Source: Arthrobacter endolithicus (lineage in GTDB: Bacteria; Actinomycetota; Actinomycetes; Actinomycetales; Micrococcaceae). Taken from it: a stretch of 42,024 nucleotides of DNA. The stretch spans positions 1 through 42,024 of the forward strand of contig NZ_JAPNLH010000024.1 of NCBI RefSeq assembly GCF_026627425.1, in the 5' to 3' direction. A program made the translations under genes and the position numbers. This document shows, in pieces, positions 6,586-15,442 of this stretch (the stretch's first letter is position 1; each line of letters starts with the position of its first letter). The notes beneath the pieces are model-generated. The model made no database searches and was not told the origin of the DNA. It saw nothing but the letters and a program-made list of their open reading frames with translations.

Positions 6586-7620
6586 ATGACTACAGTAACC
6601 ATCAGGGACGTTGCGGCTGCCGCCGGTGTCTCTGTCGGCACTGCATCCCGGGTCCTTTCCGGGAACCCCGCCACCTCAGCTGCATCGCGTGAACGCGTCG
6701 CTGCCGCTGTCGCGCGGCTGGACTTCCACCCCAACGCTCAGGCGCGCTCGTTGCGCTCCACTCGCACCCGCACGATCGGACTGTTGGTTTCCGACGTCCG
6801 GAACCAATTCTTCGCGGACCTCGCCCATGCCGTGGAGCAGGCTGCCCTGGCGCACGGTTACGTCATCCTGCTCGGAAATGCGAATGAGCGTGAGGATCAG
6901 CAGGACAGGTATCTCGATACGCTGATTTCCCAGCGCGTGGATGGCATCATCGTCGCCCCCCAGGGAGACGGCAGTGGTGTCATTCGTTCGCTGCTGAGGC
7001 GGGGGATCCCTACCGTGTTCGTGGACCGGACGGTGGATGGCATTGATCTTCCCAGCGTCACCACGGATAGTGGGCACGGGATCCGGCAGGCTGTCGAACA
7101 CCTCGCGGACCAAGGCCACACCCGGATCGGCTATATTGCGGGCCCGCAGGCCATTTCGACCGGACGCGAGCGGTTTAACGCCTATACCCGGGCCATCGAG
7201 GCCAATGGGCTTTCGCGGGATCCCGCGCTGGTGTACTTCGGCGATTTCCAGGCAGCGAGTGGTTCGTCTGGTGTGCATGCACTGTTGAATCTGGAGCAGC
7301 CGCCGACGGCGATCCTGGCTGCGGACAGTCCCATGGCAACGGGGGCGGTGGCCATGCTGCATCGGTTGGGGGTCCGGATCGGGACGGATATGGCACTGGT
7401 GGCCTTCGATGACATCGAATGGTTTGCCTTGCTGCAACCGGCGCTGAGCGTCATTTCGCACAGTGTGGAAAAGATGGGACGGGAAGCTGTGGATCTGTTG
7501 CTGCAGGTGATCGACGGCGGCGCGCCGGAATCGATTGTGCTGCCCAGCGAACTTATTGTCCGCGCCTCCTCGAGCACACCCCACCGCCCGGGATCTGTTT
7601 CCAGCCTAAGGAAGAACTGA
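6586..7620 (+). CDS. rbsR: Ribose operon repressor, LacI family
   Basis: A 344-residue LacI-family repressor. The N-terminal helix-turn-helix IRDVAAAAGVSVGTASRVLS lies at about residues 5-24, followed by the hinge and a periplasmic-binding-protein-like sensor domain (TIGLLVSDVRNQFFADLAH). The start at 6586 (MTTVTIRDV) is supported by GAGGGAG eight bases upstream; longer versions would start inside or before the operators. It is the first gene of the operon, one base before rbsA, so it represses its own transcript. The sensor is expected to bind ribose or a derivative; that is inferred from the operon. Confidence 0.92.
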   Translation: MTTVTIRDVAAAAGVSVGTASRVLSGNPATSAASRERVAAAVARLDFHPNAQARSLRSTRTRTIGLLVSDVRNQFFADLAHAVEQAALAHGYVILLGNANEREDQQDRYLDTLISQRVDGIIVAPQGDGSGVIRSLLRRGIPTVFVDRTVDGIDLPSVTTDSGHGIRQAVEHLADQGHTRIGYIAGPQAISTGRERFNAYTRAIEANGLSRDPALVYFGDFQAASGSSGVHALLNLEQPPTAILAADSPMATGAVAMLHRLGVRIGTDMALVAFDDIEWFALLQPALSVISHSVEKMGREAVDLLLQVIDGGAPESIVLPSELIVRASSSTPHRPGSVSSLRKN

Positions 7621-7621
7621 C

Positions 7622-9127
7622 ATGAGTGACCATCCCCTTCTCACACTCAACCAGGTGAGCAAATCCTTTGGTCCGGTGAACGTGATCAGGAAGGTAAGTG
7701 TCAACGTCCACGCCGGTGCGGTCCAGGTGCTGCTGGGCGAAAACGGTGCCGGAAAGTCGACGCTGATCAAGATGATGGCCGGCGTTTACCAGCCGGACGG
7801 CGGGGAGATCCTCATCGACGGCAAGGCGGTGAGTCTGCCCAACACCCGGGCCGCTGAAGAGCACGGCATCGCCACCATTCACCAGGAACTGAATCTGGTG
7901 AACTCCATGAGCGTTGCGGAAAACGTCATGTTGGGCAGGACGCCGAAAAAGTTCGGCATGGTGGACCGAAAGGCCTTGCGCCGGCAGGCCCGCGCGGCGC
8001 TGGACCTGATCGGGCTCGACGTGGACGTCGAAACCCCGGTGGGGGAGCTCGGCATTGCCCGTCAGCAGTTGGTGGAAATTGCAAAAGCGTTGAGCATCAA
8101 TGCCCGTATCCTCATCCTGGATGAGCCCACCGCGGCGCTGACCCGGCACGAGACGGAAAGCCTGTTCAAGGTGGTGGCGGACCTGCGCCGCAAGGGTGTG
8201 GGAATGCTGTTCATCAGCCACCATCTGGATGAAATTGCGGAGATTGGCGACAGCGTCACGGTGCTGCGCGACGGCGAATTTGTTGCTGAGGTTCCAGCCT
8301 CCACCAGCGAGGACGAGTTGGTCCGGCTGATGGTGGGCCGCAGCATCGATGACCAATTTCCTCGCCGGTCAGCAGAATCCGAGGGCCCCGCCGAGATCCT
8401 GGCCGTTGAGCACCTGACTTCGAAGGGCAAGTTCGAGGACATCAGTTTCACGCTTCGGGCCGGGGAAGTCCTGGGAATCTCCGGACTGGTTGGCGCCGGC
8501 CGCACCGAGCTGATCCGTGCCATTGCCGGGGCCGACAGGTATGACTCCGGGTCCGTGAAGGTCCGCGGAAAAGCCCTGCCCAAGGGCAGCGTGCAGGCCG
8601 CCATCCGGGCCGGTCTTGGCCACGTCCCGGAGGACCGTAAGGGCCAGGGTCTGGTGCTGGACGCATCGGTCAACGAGAACCTCGGGTATGCCACGCTGGC
8701 CTCCAGCGCACGACTGGGCCTGGCGGACTTTTCCGGACAGCGCAGCCGGGCGGAGGCTGTGGCCAACACCTTGCGGATCCGGATGCACAGCATCGACCAA
8801 CCTGTCGGGTCCCTCTCCGGCGGGAACCAGCAGAAGGCCGTTTTTGGTCGCTGGATCATCGCCGCGTCCACAGTGCTGTTGCTGGATGAGCCGACCCGCG
8901 GCGTTGATGTCGGAGCCAAAGTGGAAATCTACGAGCTGATGAATGCGATCACCGAAGCAGGCGGAGCAATAGTGATGGTCTCCAGCGAACTGCCGGAGGT
9001 TTTGGGCATGAGCGACCGGATTCTGGTTCTGCGGGACGGTCGGCTGGCCGGAGAATTCAGCTCCGCTGACGCCACCCAAGACAAAGTCATGACGCTCGCC
9101 GCACGCGATGTCAATGAAGAGCACTGA
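7622..9127 (+). CDS. rbsA: Ribose ABC transporter, ATP-binding protein
   Basis: A 501-residue double-ABC ATPase of the CUT2 monosaccharide class, cytoplasmic, energising ribose import. The first nucleotide site has Walker A GENGAGKST (39-47) and Walker B ILILDEP (163-169). The second half has the degenerate P-loop GLVGAGRTE usual for this class, the signature LSGGNQQK near 398-405 and Walker B VLLLDEPTRGVDVG near 418-431. The length is normal. The start lies one base after the rbsR stop with AAGGAAG upstream. Confidence 0.95.
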   Translation: MSDHPLLTLNQVSKSFGPVNVIRKVSVNVHAGAVQVLLGENGAGKSTLIKMMAGVYQPDGGEILIDGKAVSLPNTRAAEEHGIATIHQELNLVNSMSVAENVMLGRTPKKFGMVDRKALRRQARAALDLIGLDVDVETPVGELGIARQQLVEIAKALSINARILILDEPTAALTRHETESLFKVVADLRRKGVGMLFISHHLDEIAEIGDSVTVLRDGEFVAEVPASTSEDELVRLMVGRSIDDQFPRRSAESEGPAEILAVEHLTSKGKFEDISFTLRAGEVLGISGLVGAGRTELIRAIAGADRYDSGSVKVRGKALPKGSVQAAIRAGLGHVPEDRKGQGLVLDASVNENLGYATLASSARLGLADFSGQRSRAEAVANTLRIRMHSIDQPVGSLSGGNQQKAVFGRWIIAASTVLLLDEPTRGVDVGAKVEIYELMNAITEAGGAIVMVSSELPEVLGMSDRILVLRDGRLAGEFSSADATQDKVMTLAARDVNEEH

Positions 9128-9146
9128 GAGAGAAGGAACTTTCCTC

Positions 9147-10118
9147 ATGTCCGCTGCAACCCTGCAGGCAAAACGACGCAGTTTTGACGTCAAGAAATTC
9201 CTTGCCAACAACGGTGCCCTGGTGGGTCTGGTGGTGCTCTGCATTGCCTTGTTCATTGCGACACCGGATTTCCTTACCGGCCGGAACCTGCTCAATATAG
9301 GGATCCAGGTATCTACCGTGGCGGTGCTGGCGTTCGGAATGACTTTTGTCATTGTCGCTGGCGGCATCGACTTGTCCGTTGGATCGGTCGCGGCGCTCTC
9401 TGCCATGGTTTCCGGCTGGTTCTTCGTCAGTGCCGGCCTGCCCGGCTGGCTTGCCCTGCTCGGGGGACTTGCTGCCGGGCTACTTGCGGGCGTGATCAAC
9501 GGCCTGGCCAGCGCCTATGGCAAGCTTCCCTCCTTTATCGCGACATTGGCCATGCTCAGCATCGCCCGGGGGCTGACTCTGGTGATTTCCGACGGTCGGC
9601 CCATCAAGACGTCCCCGGAGGTGTCCTTCTTGGGTGGGAACCTCGGGCCCGTTCCGATGCCCATCGTGATTTTGCTGATTGCCGCCCTAGTGGCGTCGTT
9701 CCTGCTGAACCGGACCGTCGTCGGGCGTTCCATGTATGCCGTGGGCGGCAACGCGGAGGCGGCCCGGCTGTCCGGTCTGCCGGTGAAGCGGATCATAGTC
9801 ATCGTCTTCGGCCTCGCAGGCCTTTTCGCGGCTCTCGCCGGTTTGCTGCTCGCCGGGCGCCTTGACTCAGCCCAGCCACAGGCGGCCACGGGCTATGAAC
9901 TGGACGCGATTGCCGCCGTCGTAATTGGCGGGGCATCGCTTGCCGGCGGACTTGGCCGGATCTCGGGCACCTTTGTCGGCGCCCTGGTGCTGGTGGTGAT
10001 CCGCAATGGCTTGAATCTGCTCAACGTCACGTCGTTCTGGCAGCAGGTCGTCATCGGCGTCGTGATTGCCTTGGCGGTGGGCATTGACGTGCTCCGGCGC
10101 AAAACCCGCAGCAGCTGA
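9147..10118 (+). CDS. rbsC: Ribose ABC transporter, permease
   Basis: A 323-residue integral membrane permease of the BPD_transp_2 family with about 8-10 hydrophobic segments, for example LVGLVVLCIALFIATPDF near the N-terminus. The conserved FGMTFVIVAGGIDLSVGSV segment and the loop GGNAEAARLSGLPV, which contacts the ATPase, are present. The ATG at 9147 has AGAAGGAAC upstream; the in-frame ATGs at 9108 and 9114 lie inside rbsA. It works as a dimer with RbsA and the binding protein RbsB. Confidence 0.94.
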   Translation: MSAATLQAKRRSFDVKKFLANNGALVGLVVLCIALFIATPDFLTGRNLLNIGIQVSTVAVLAFGMTFVIVAGGIDLSVGSVAALSAMVSGWFFVSAGLPGWLALLGGLAAGLLAGVINGLASAYGKLPSFIATLAMLSIARGLTLVISDGRPIKTSPEVSFLGGNLGPVPMPIVILLIAALVASFLLNRTVVGRSMYAVGGNAEAARLSGLPVKRIIVIVFGLAGLFAALAGLLLAGRLDSAQPQAATGYELDAIAAVVIGGASLAGGLGRISGTFVGALVLVVIRNGLNLLNVTSFWQQVVIGVVIALAVGIDVLRRKTRSS

Positions 10119-10162
10119 ACTTCACTTATTACGTAAACCATTCCCTACAGAAGGACAGAACA

Positions 10163-11107
10163 ATGAAGATCTCAATCCGTCAGCTCGCGGCGGTCGCGGC
10201 GACCGCAACAGTAATTCTCACCGGCACGACCGCCTGCAACCGGGGCGGTGGAGAGGCCGGCGCCGCGACCCCCAAGGTAGTGATGGCCCTGTCCACCCTG
10301 AATAATCCGTTCTTCGTTGAGGTTCGCGATGGCGCCCAGGCCGCGGCGAAGGATGCCGGCGTGCAGTTGGAGATCGTCGACGCGCAAAATGACTCTGCGA
10401 CACAGGCGAACCAGCTGGCCACCGCCGCTACCGGCAGCACCAAGGCCGTCATTGTGAACCCGGTGGATTCAGATGCCGCAGCGTCCCCGGTGAACACCTT
10501 GCTCAAAGCCAACCTGCCGGTCATTGGGGTGGACCGGACCGTCAATGGTGCCGACCTGACCTCGCTGGTGGCCAGTGATAACGTCGCCGGCGGCAAGCAG
10601 GCCGCCGATGAGCTGGCCAAGTCGATGGGCGAAAAAGGGAGCATTCTGGTTCTGCAGGGAGTGGCCGGCACATCCGCCAGCAGGGACCGCGGGCAGGGCT
10701 TCACCGACGGTCTGAAGGCTTACCCGAACATTAAGGTGGTGGCCAAGCAGACCGCAAACTTTGACCGCGCCACGGCGCTGGACGTCACCACTAACCTGCT
10801 GCAGGCCCAGCCCGGGGTCACCGGGGTGTTTGCCGAAAACGACGAAATGGCCCTCGGCGCGATCCAGGCTCTGGGAGCCAAAGCGGGCAAGGACGTCAAG
10901 GTTGTCGGTTTTGACGGCACGGCCGACGGACTGGCCGCTATCAAGAAGGGCACACTGGTAGCCACCATCGCGCAGCAACCGGCCAAGCTGGGCCAGCTCG
11001 CCGTTGAATTGGCCGCGAAGGCCATTAAGGGCGAAAAGGTCGAAAAGACGGTGCCGGTGCAGGTTGTTTCCGTTACCGAAACGAATGTGGGCGACTACGC
11101 CAAGTGA
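10163..11107 (+). CDS. rbsB: Ribose ABC transporter, substrate-binding lipoprotein
   Basis: A 314-residue sugar-binding protein of the Peripla_BP_4 class. The N-terminus is a lipoprotein signal: positive MKISIRQ, a hydrophobic core, then a TGTTAC box with the lipidated Cys at residue 25. The mature protein begins with a Gly/Ala linker and the typical start VVMALSTLNNPFFVEVRDGA. It captures ribose outside the membrane and hands it to RbsC. AAGGACAG serves as ribosome site. The stop overlaps the rbsK start (GTGA). Confidence 0.94.
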   Translation: MKISIRQLAAVAATATVILTGTTACNRGGGEAGAATPKVVMALSTLNNPFFVEVRDGAQAAAKDAGVQLEIVDAQNDSATQANQLATAATGSTKAVIVNPVDSDAAASPVNTLLKANLPVIGVDRTVNGADLTSLVASDNVAGGKQAADELAKSMGEKGSILVLQGVAGTSASRDRGQGFTDGLKAYPNIKVVAKQTANFDRATALDVTTNLLQAQPGVTGVFAENDEMALGAIQALGAKAGKDVKVVGFDGTADGLAAIKKGTLVATIAQQPAKLGQLAVELAAKAIKGEKVEKTVPVQVVSVTETNVGDYAK

Positions 11108-12045
11108 GCATCCCGGCCGTAGTTTCTCCGGTCCCAGGCCAGGTGGTCGTGGTGGGATCGATCAACGTTGATCAAGTGATCCGGGTGAACAGGCATCCTC
11201 GCCCGGGTGAGACCCTCATCGGGCGGTCGCTGGTGCTGCTGCCCGGTGGCAAAGGCGCCAACCAGGCGGTGGCCGCTGCCCGGCTGGGCGCTGCGGTCGC
11301 CCTTGTGGGTGCCGTGGGAAGTGACGGCCTGGCCGGCGATGCGACGGCCCTGCTGGCGGGTGCCGGAGTGGACCTCTCCGCGGTCCAGCAGGTGCCCGGC
11401 CCCACCGGCCTGGCACTGATCACCGTGGCCGACGACGGTGAGAACACCATTGTGGTGGTGCCCGGTGCCAATGCCTCGGTAGACGCCGCGGCGGTCGGCC
11501 GCTCCGCAGATGTCATTGCCGCGGCGGCGGTGCTGGTGCTGCAGGGAGAGATCCCTGCCGCCGGCATCACCGCCGCGGCGCAGCTTGCCGCCGGCCGCGT
11601 GGTGCTGAACCTGGCACCGGTGATCGAACTGGACCCGTCGGTGATCCTGCGTGCGGATCCGCTGGTGGTCAACGAGCACGAGGCGGCACTGGTGCTTTCC
11701 GCCCTGCGGCCCGGAGTAGAGCCCCCGAGCGCTGATATCGCACTGGTGTCGGGGCTGCGTGAATGCGGCATCCCCTCCGTGGTCCTCACCCGTGGAGCAC
11801 TCGGTGCCATCTGCGCGGACGACGGCGGCACCGAGGAAGTGCCGGCGCCCGCCGTGTCAGCGGTGGATACCTCCGGTGCCGGAGATGCCTTTGTTGGAGC
11901 GCTGAGCGGGCGTCTCGCCGCCGGCGCCACACTACCGGAGGCCGTACGGCTGGCCGTCCGGGTGGGTGCTTTTGCAGTCCAAAGCGAGGGAACCCAACCG
12001 TCCTACCCCACGCTGAATGACGAGCTTCCGGAGGTATCGGGGTGA
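11104..12045 (+). CDS. rbsK: Ribokinase
   Basis: A 313-residue PfkB-family kinase converting D-ribose to ribose 5-phosphate with ATP. Signatures are GGKGANQ at 48-54 and the C-terminal DTSGAGDAFVGAL near 255-267, whose Asp is the catalytic base. The start is a GTG that overlaps the rbsB stop, so translation is coupled. It supplies the entry step from imported ribose to the pentose phosphate pathway. Confidence 0.94.
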   Translation: MSIPAVVSPVPGQVVVVGSINVDQVIRVNRHPRPGETLIGRSLVLLPGGKGANQAVAAARLGAAVALVGAVGSDGLAGDATALLAGAGVDLSAVQQVPGPTGLALITVADDGENTIVVVPGANASVDAAAVGRSADVIAAAAVLVLQGEIPAAGITAAAQLAAGRVVLNLAPVIELDPSVILRADPLVVNEHEAALVLSALRPGVEPPSADIALVSGLRECGIPSVVLTRGALGAICADDGGTEEVPAPAVSAVDTSGAGDAFVGALSGRLAAGATLPEAVRLAVRVGAFAVQSEGTQPSYPTLNDELPEVSG

Positions 12046-12425
12046 AGAAAGACGGAATTCTCAACGCAGATCTCAATTTTGCGATCAGCAAGCTCGGACA
12101 CACTGATCTGATCATGGTGGCAGACTGCGGCCTGCCTGCCCCAGCCGGTGTGACCGTGGTGGATCTGGCCCTGGTACACGGGATTCCAAGATTGGAGCAG
12201 GTGCTGGATGCGCTGCTGGCCGAAATTGTTGTGGAACGCTGTGTGGCCGCCCAGGAAGTGGAATCCACCATCGCGCAAGGGTGGTTGACCTGCCGCTTCG
12301 ACCAGGTGAGCTACATCAGCCACGCCACACTGAAGGAGCTCAGCGCGTCGGCGAAGCTGTTCATCCGCACGGGCGAAGCTACGGCCTACGCCAATGCGGC
12401 GCTGTATTGCGGCGTGCCGTTCTAG
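12042..12425 (+). CDS. rbsD: D-ribose pyranase
   Basis: A 127-residue RbsD/FucU-family mutarotase that interconverts pyranose and furanose forms of ribose, giving RbsK its furanose substrate. The catalytic His is at position 20 (KLGHTD) and the Asp at 28 (VADCG), as in known RbsD; the C-terminal YANAALYCGVPF tail is also typical. The GTG start overlaps the rbsK stop. It is the last gene of the operon. Confidence 0.94.
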   Translation: MKKDGILNADLNFAISKLGHTDLIMVADCGLPAPAGVTVVDLALVHGIPRLEQVLDALLAEIVVERCVAAQEVESTIAQGWLTCRFDQVSYISHATLKELSASAKLFIRTGEATAYANAALYCGVPF

Positions 12426-12441
12426 CATCTACTCCGGGTTC

Positions 12442-12486
12442 GATCGGCTTAGGGCGGCCCACCCGCTGCCTGCCCTCGGGCCGATC
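12442..12486 (+). terminator. Stem-loop after the ribose operon
   Basis: GATCGGC (12442-12448) pairs with GCCGATC (12480-12486), and AGGGC/GCCCT pair inside. No T run follows, so it may protect the transcript end or act as a weak or factor-assisted terminator. Confidence 0.4.
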
Positions 12487-12602
12487 ACAAGCGTTCGCGG
12501 TTTTTGAGTTTCCGGGCCGTGACGCCATACGAGTTCTCGGCATTCGCTCCGCAGCGGTGCCCGAGGCGCGTCCATCCTCGTGCCCGGCAAAAGCGTCCCG
12601 GC

Positions 12603-13709
12603 TTAGGTGAACATGATGACTTGGCGGACGGCTTTTCCGTCGGCCAATTGGTCCATGGCGTGATTGATGTCAGCTAGCTGGATGCGACTGGTGATCAGCT
12701 CTTCCACGGGGAGCTTACCGTCTCGCCAGAGTTGGGCATATTTGGGGATATCGCGCGAAGGAACTGCCGAACCGAGGTAGCTGCCAACAATTGTCCGCGC
12801 TTCTGCCGTGACGGTCATCGGGGAAATCGCAGCCATGGCATCGGGTGCCGGCAGGCCCGCAGTGATGGTCGTCCCGCCTACCTCGGTTGCCAGGAACGCG
12901 GTTTCGAATGCCCTGGCGTTGCCCGCACATTCGATGACGTACTTGGCCTTGATTCCCTTGTCGAGGAGGGACTGGGGGCTGTAGGCCTCGTGGGCGCCCA
13001 GGCGCAGCGCCTGATCGCGTTTTTCTTCCATCGTGTCGACCGCAATGATGGTGGAGATATTCTGCGAGACCGCAGTGATAAGTGCGGCCATTCCCACCCC
13101 GCCAAGGCCGACAATCATGATGCTGTCTTCCACTTTTGGACGGGCAGCGTTCAGCACTGCGCCACCGCCGGTCAGAACGGCGCAACCCAGAACGGCGGCG
13201 ATATCCGGCGGTATATCATCCCCCACAGGGACCGCCGATGCGCTGTCGACTACGGCATAGCTGGCAAAGCCGGATACACCAAGATGGTGATAAATCGGTT
13301 TGCTGTTTCTGGACAGGCGCATGGAACCGTGAAGCAGGGTTCCAGCCGCGTTGCTTTTTGACCCCGCTGTGCAGGGCAGGCGCCCTTCCTCCGCGCAGTT
13401 CGGACACTTTTCACACCGCGGAAGAAAGGACATAACCACGCGTTGGCCGGGAACCAGCCCGACGACGTCGGTGCCGATTTCAACCACGCGGCCTGCAGCT
13501 TCGTGGCCCAGAAGCATGGGAACCGGTCGCACCCGGTTGCCGTCAACCACGCTCAAGTCGGAATGGCAGACGCCGGCCGCTTCAATCTGGACGAGAATTT
13601 CTGTCGGGCCGGGCTGGCCCAAGTCCATTTCCGAGATGGTGATCGGCCGTGATTGCGCATAGGGGCGGGACTTGCCGATCGTATCCAATACAGCACCGGT
13701 GATCTTCAC
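12603..13709 (-). CDS. Zinc-dependent alcohol dehydrogenase
   Basis: A 368-residue medium-chain dehydrogenase (GroES-like plus Rossmann domain) oxidising an alcohol with NAD(P) or a bound cofactor. The catalytic zinc ligand Cys48 (VCHSD) and the GHE motif at 68-70 are present, and the structural zinc Cys set is C99, C102, C105, C113. The nucleotide motif is GLGGVGMAA. The start is a GTG at 13709. It is the last of three minus-strand oxidoreductases (Fe-ADH, MmsA, Zn-ADH) divergent from a LysR gene, suggesting oxidation of a short diol or hydroxy acid. The substrate cannot be read from sequence. Confidence 0.9.
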   Translation of the reverse strand: MKITGAVLDTIGKSRPYAQSRPITISEMDLGQPGPTEILVQIEAAGVCHSDLSVVDGNRVRPVPMLLGHEAAGRVVEIGTDVVGLVPGQRVVMSFLPRCEKCPNCAEEGRLPCTAGSKSNAAGTLLHGSMRLSRNSKPIYHHLGVSGFASYAVVDSASAVPVGDDIPPDIAAVLGCAVLTGGGAVLNAARPKVEDSIMIVGLGGVGMAALITAVSQNISTIIAVDTMEEKRDQALRLGAHEAYSPQSLLDKGIKAKYVIECAGNARAFETAFLATEVGGTTITAGLPAPDAMAAISPMTVTAEARTIVGSYLGSAVPSRDIPKYAQLWRDGKLPVEELITSRIQLADINHAMDQLADGKAVRQVIMFT

Positions 13710-13754
13710 GTATTCGCTTCTTTCAAAGGGGACAAATCAGGGCCGGAGGGCGCA

Positions 13755-13813
13755 GGCGCCGAAGCTCGCTGGCGCCCCGAAGCGCGCTAGCTGCCCTGCG
13801 CCACGGCAGCTAG
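13755..13813 (-). terminator. Two GC-rich stem-loops at the end of mmsA
   Basis: CTAGCTGCC (13787-13795) pairs perfectly with GGCAGCTAG (13805-13813); this hairpin includes the mmsA stop codon. A second stem uses GGCGCC at 13755-13760 and 13771-13776 with AGC/GCT inside. There is no T run. They may slow or process the transcript between mmsA and the alcohol dehydrogenase gene. Confidence 0.45.
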
Positions 13814-15321
13814 TTGGAGGGGAAATCGAAGGAGGCTCCCGAGGCGTGGGTGGGTTCGGGCCAGCGGGAGGTGACAACCTTGCCACGGGTGTAGAAGGAG
13901 ACGCCTTCGGGCCCGTAGATGTGCTTATCGCCGAACAGCGAGGCTTTCCACCCACCGAAGGAGTGGTAGGCCACGGGGACGGGCAGCGGCACGTTAATAC
14001 CGATCATGCCCACAGAGACCGAGCGCTGGAACTTCCGGGCGTTGGCGCCCGAGGATGTGAAAATGGCAGTGCCGTTGCCATAAGGGTTGGCGTTGATCAG
14101 ATCGATACCAGCGTCGAGGTCGTCCACGCGGACCACCACCAGCACCGGTCCGAAGATTTCCTCGGTGTAAGCCGTCATCTCGGTCTTCACATGGTCAAGG
14201 ACGGTAGGGCCGACCCAGAATCCTTCCTCGTGGCCGGGAACCACGAGGTCGCGGCCATCTACCACCATGACGGCGCCGGCGGTTTCGGCGTCGGTAACGA
14301 TTTTAACGATGCGTTCCTTGGAGGCAGGCGTAATGACCGGGCCCATATCGGCGTCGGGCATTGTGCCGTTGTTGACCGTGATGGCGAGGGCGCGTTCCTC
14401 GACCTTCTCAACCAGGGAATCGGCGGCTTCGCCGACGGCAACTGCCACGGAGATGGCCATGCAGCGCTCGCCGGCGGAGCCGAAGGCCGCGGCGGCCAGA
14501 TGGTCGGCCGCGTTGTCGAGGTCGGCGTCGGGCATGATGAGGGCATGGTTCTTCGCCCCGCCCAGGGCCTGGACGCGCTTGCCGTGGGCCGTGGCGGTCT
14601 CATGGACGTATTTCGCGATCGGGGTGGACCCCACGAAGGAGATGCCGTCCACATCAGGGTGGGTGAGGAGACCGTCCACGGTTTCCTTGTCTCCGTGCAG
14701 GACTTGGAAGACGCCGTCGGGCAGGCCGGCCTGCTTCCAGAGTTTGGCCAGCAGCACCGAGGCGGACGGGTCGCGTTCGGAGGGCTTGAGAATGAATGCA
14801 TTGCCGGCGGCGATGGCCATCGGTGCCATCCACAAGGGGACCATAACCGGGAAGTTAAACGGGGTGATGCCCGCGACGACGCCGAGGGGCTGGCGGAAGG
14901 AGAAGACGTCGATGCCGGTGGAGGCCTGGTCCGAATAGTCGCCCTTGAGTAGGGTAGGGATGCCGCAGGCGAACTCGATGACTTCCAGACCCCGGCCGAT
15001 CTCGCCCTTTGCGTCGGAGAGCACCTTGCCGTGTTCGGCGGTGATCAGTTCGGCAAGGTCATCCACGTGGGCTGCTACCAGTTCGCGGAATTTGAACAAG
15101 ATGGTGGTGCGCTTGGCAAGGGACATGTCGCCCCAGGAATCGGCGGCAGCGCGGGCGGCGGCGACGGTGGTGTCAAGGTCCGCCCGGTTGGCCAACCGCA
15201 GCTCTGCGGAGACGGCGCCGGTGGCAGGGTTGTAGACGGGCTGACTACGGGTGCCTTCTCCCGGAGTTTCGGCCCCATTGATGAAGTGGTTGATCGTGGT
15301 GGTGAGAGTTGTCGTGTTCAT
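13810..15321 (-). CDS. mmsA: CoA-acylating methylmalonate/malonate-semialdehyde dehydrogenase
   Basis: A 503-residue aldehyde dehydrogenase superfamily enzyme of the MmsA/IolA group, which converts methylmalonate or malonate semialdehyde plus CoA and NAD into propionyl- or acetyl-CoA plus CO2. The subfamily shows in ITPFNFPVMVPLWMAP, in FVGSTPIAKYVHETA and in the catalytic segment FGSAGERCM with the nucleophile at about Cys287. The end SFGGWKASLFGDKHIYGPEG is also typical. AGGAAG precedes the ATG at 15321. It lies between the Fe-ADH and Zn-ADH genes on the same strand, so the cluster probably drives an alcohol via a semialdehyde to acetyl- or propionyl-CoA. Confidence 0.94.
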   Translation of the reverse strand: MNTTTLTTTINHFINGAETPGEGTRSQPVYNPATGAVSAELRLANRADLDTTVAAARAAADSWGDMSLAKRTTILFKFRELVAAHVDDLAELITAEHGKVLSDAKGEIGRGLEVIEFACGIPTLLKGDYSDQASTGIDVFSFRQPLGVVAGITPFNFPVMVPLWMAPMAIAAGNAFILKPSERDPSASVLLAKLWKQAGLPDGVFQVLHGDKETVDGLLTHPDVDGISFVGSTPIAKYVHETATAHGKRVQALGGAKNHALIMPDADLDNAADHLAAAAFGSAGERCMAISVAVAVGEAADSLVEKVEERALAITVNNGTMPDADMGPVITPASKERIVKIVTDAETAGAVMVVDGRDLVVPGHEEGFWVGPTVLDHVKTEMTAYTEEIFGPVLVVVRVDDLDAGIDLINANPYGNGTAIFTSSGANARKFQRSVSVGMIGINVPLPVPVAYHSFGGWKASLFGDKHIYGPEGVSFYTRGKVVTSRWPEPTHASGASFDFPSN

Positions 15322-15401
15322 AGGTTTAGGTCTTCCTGGCTAGAGCATCGGACGTGCGAGCGCCACACATGCAATTTCTGACGTGTGATGGGTGTAGGTT
15401 C

Positions 15402-15438
15402 TGTCCGCACTGCGGACTGGAGAGCGGAAGTGCGGACA
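15402..15438 (-). promoter_or_regulatory. Competing hairpins between Fe-ADH and mmsA
   Basis: TGTCCGCACT (15402-15411) can pair with AGTGCGGACA (15429-15438) as a 10-bp stem, or with the adjacent TGCGGAC (15411-15417) as a 7-bp palindrome. Mutually exclusive stems in a 121-bp gap inside an operon may be an attenuator, a regulator site or a processing site. Confidence 0.5.
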
Positions 15439-15442
15439 CGGG

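Noticed and set aside
13672-14952. 426-residue open frame antisense to mmsA
   Set aside because: It is a high-GC shadow: the opposite strand encodes a full MmsA with all family motifs, and the antisense product has no recognisable domain.
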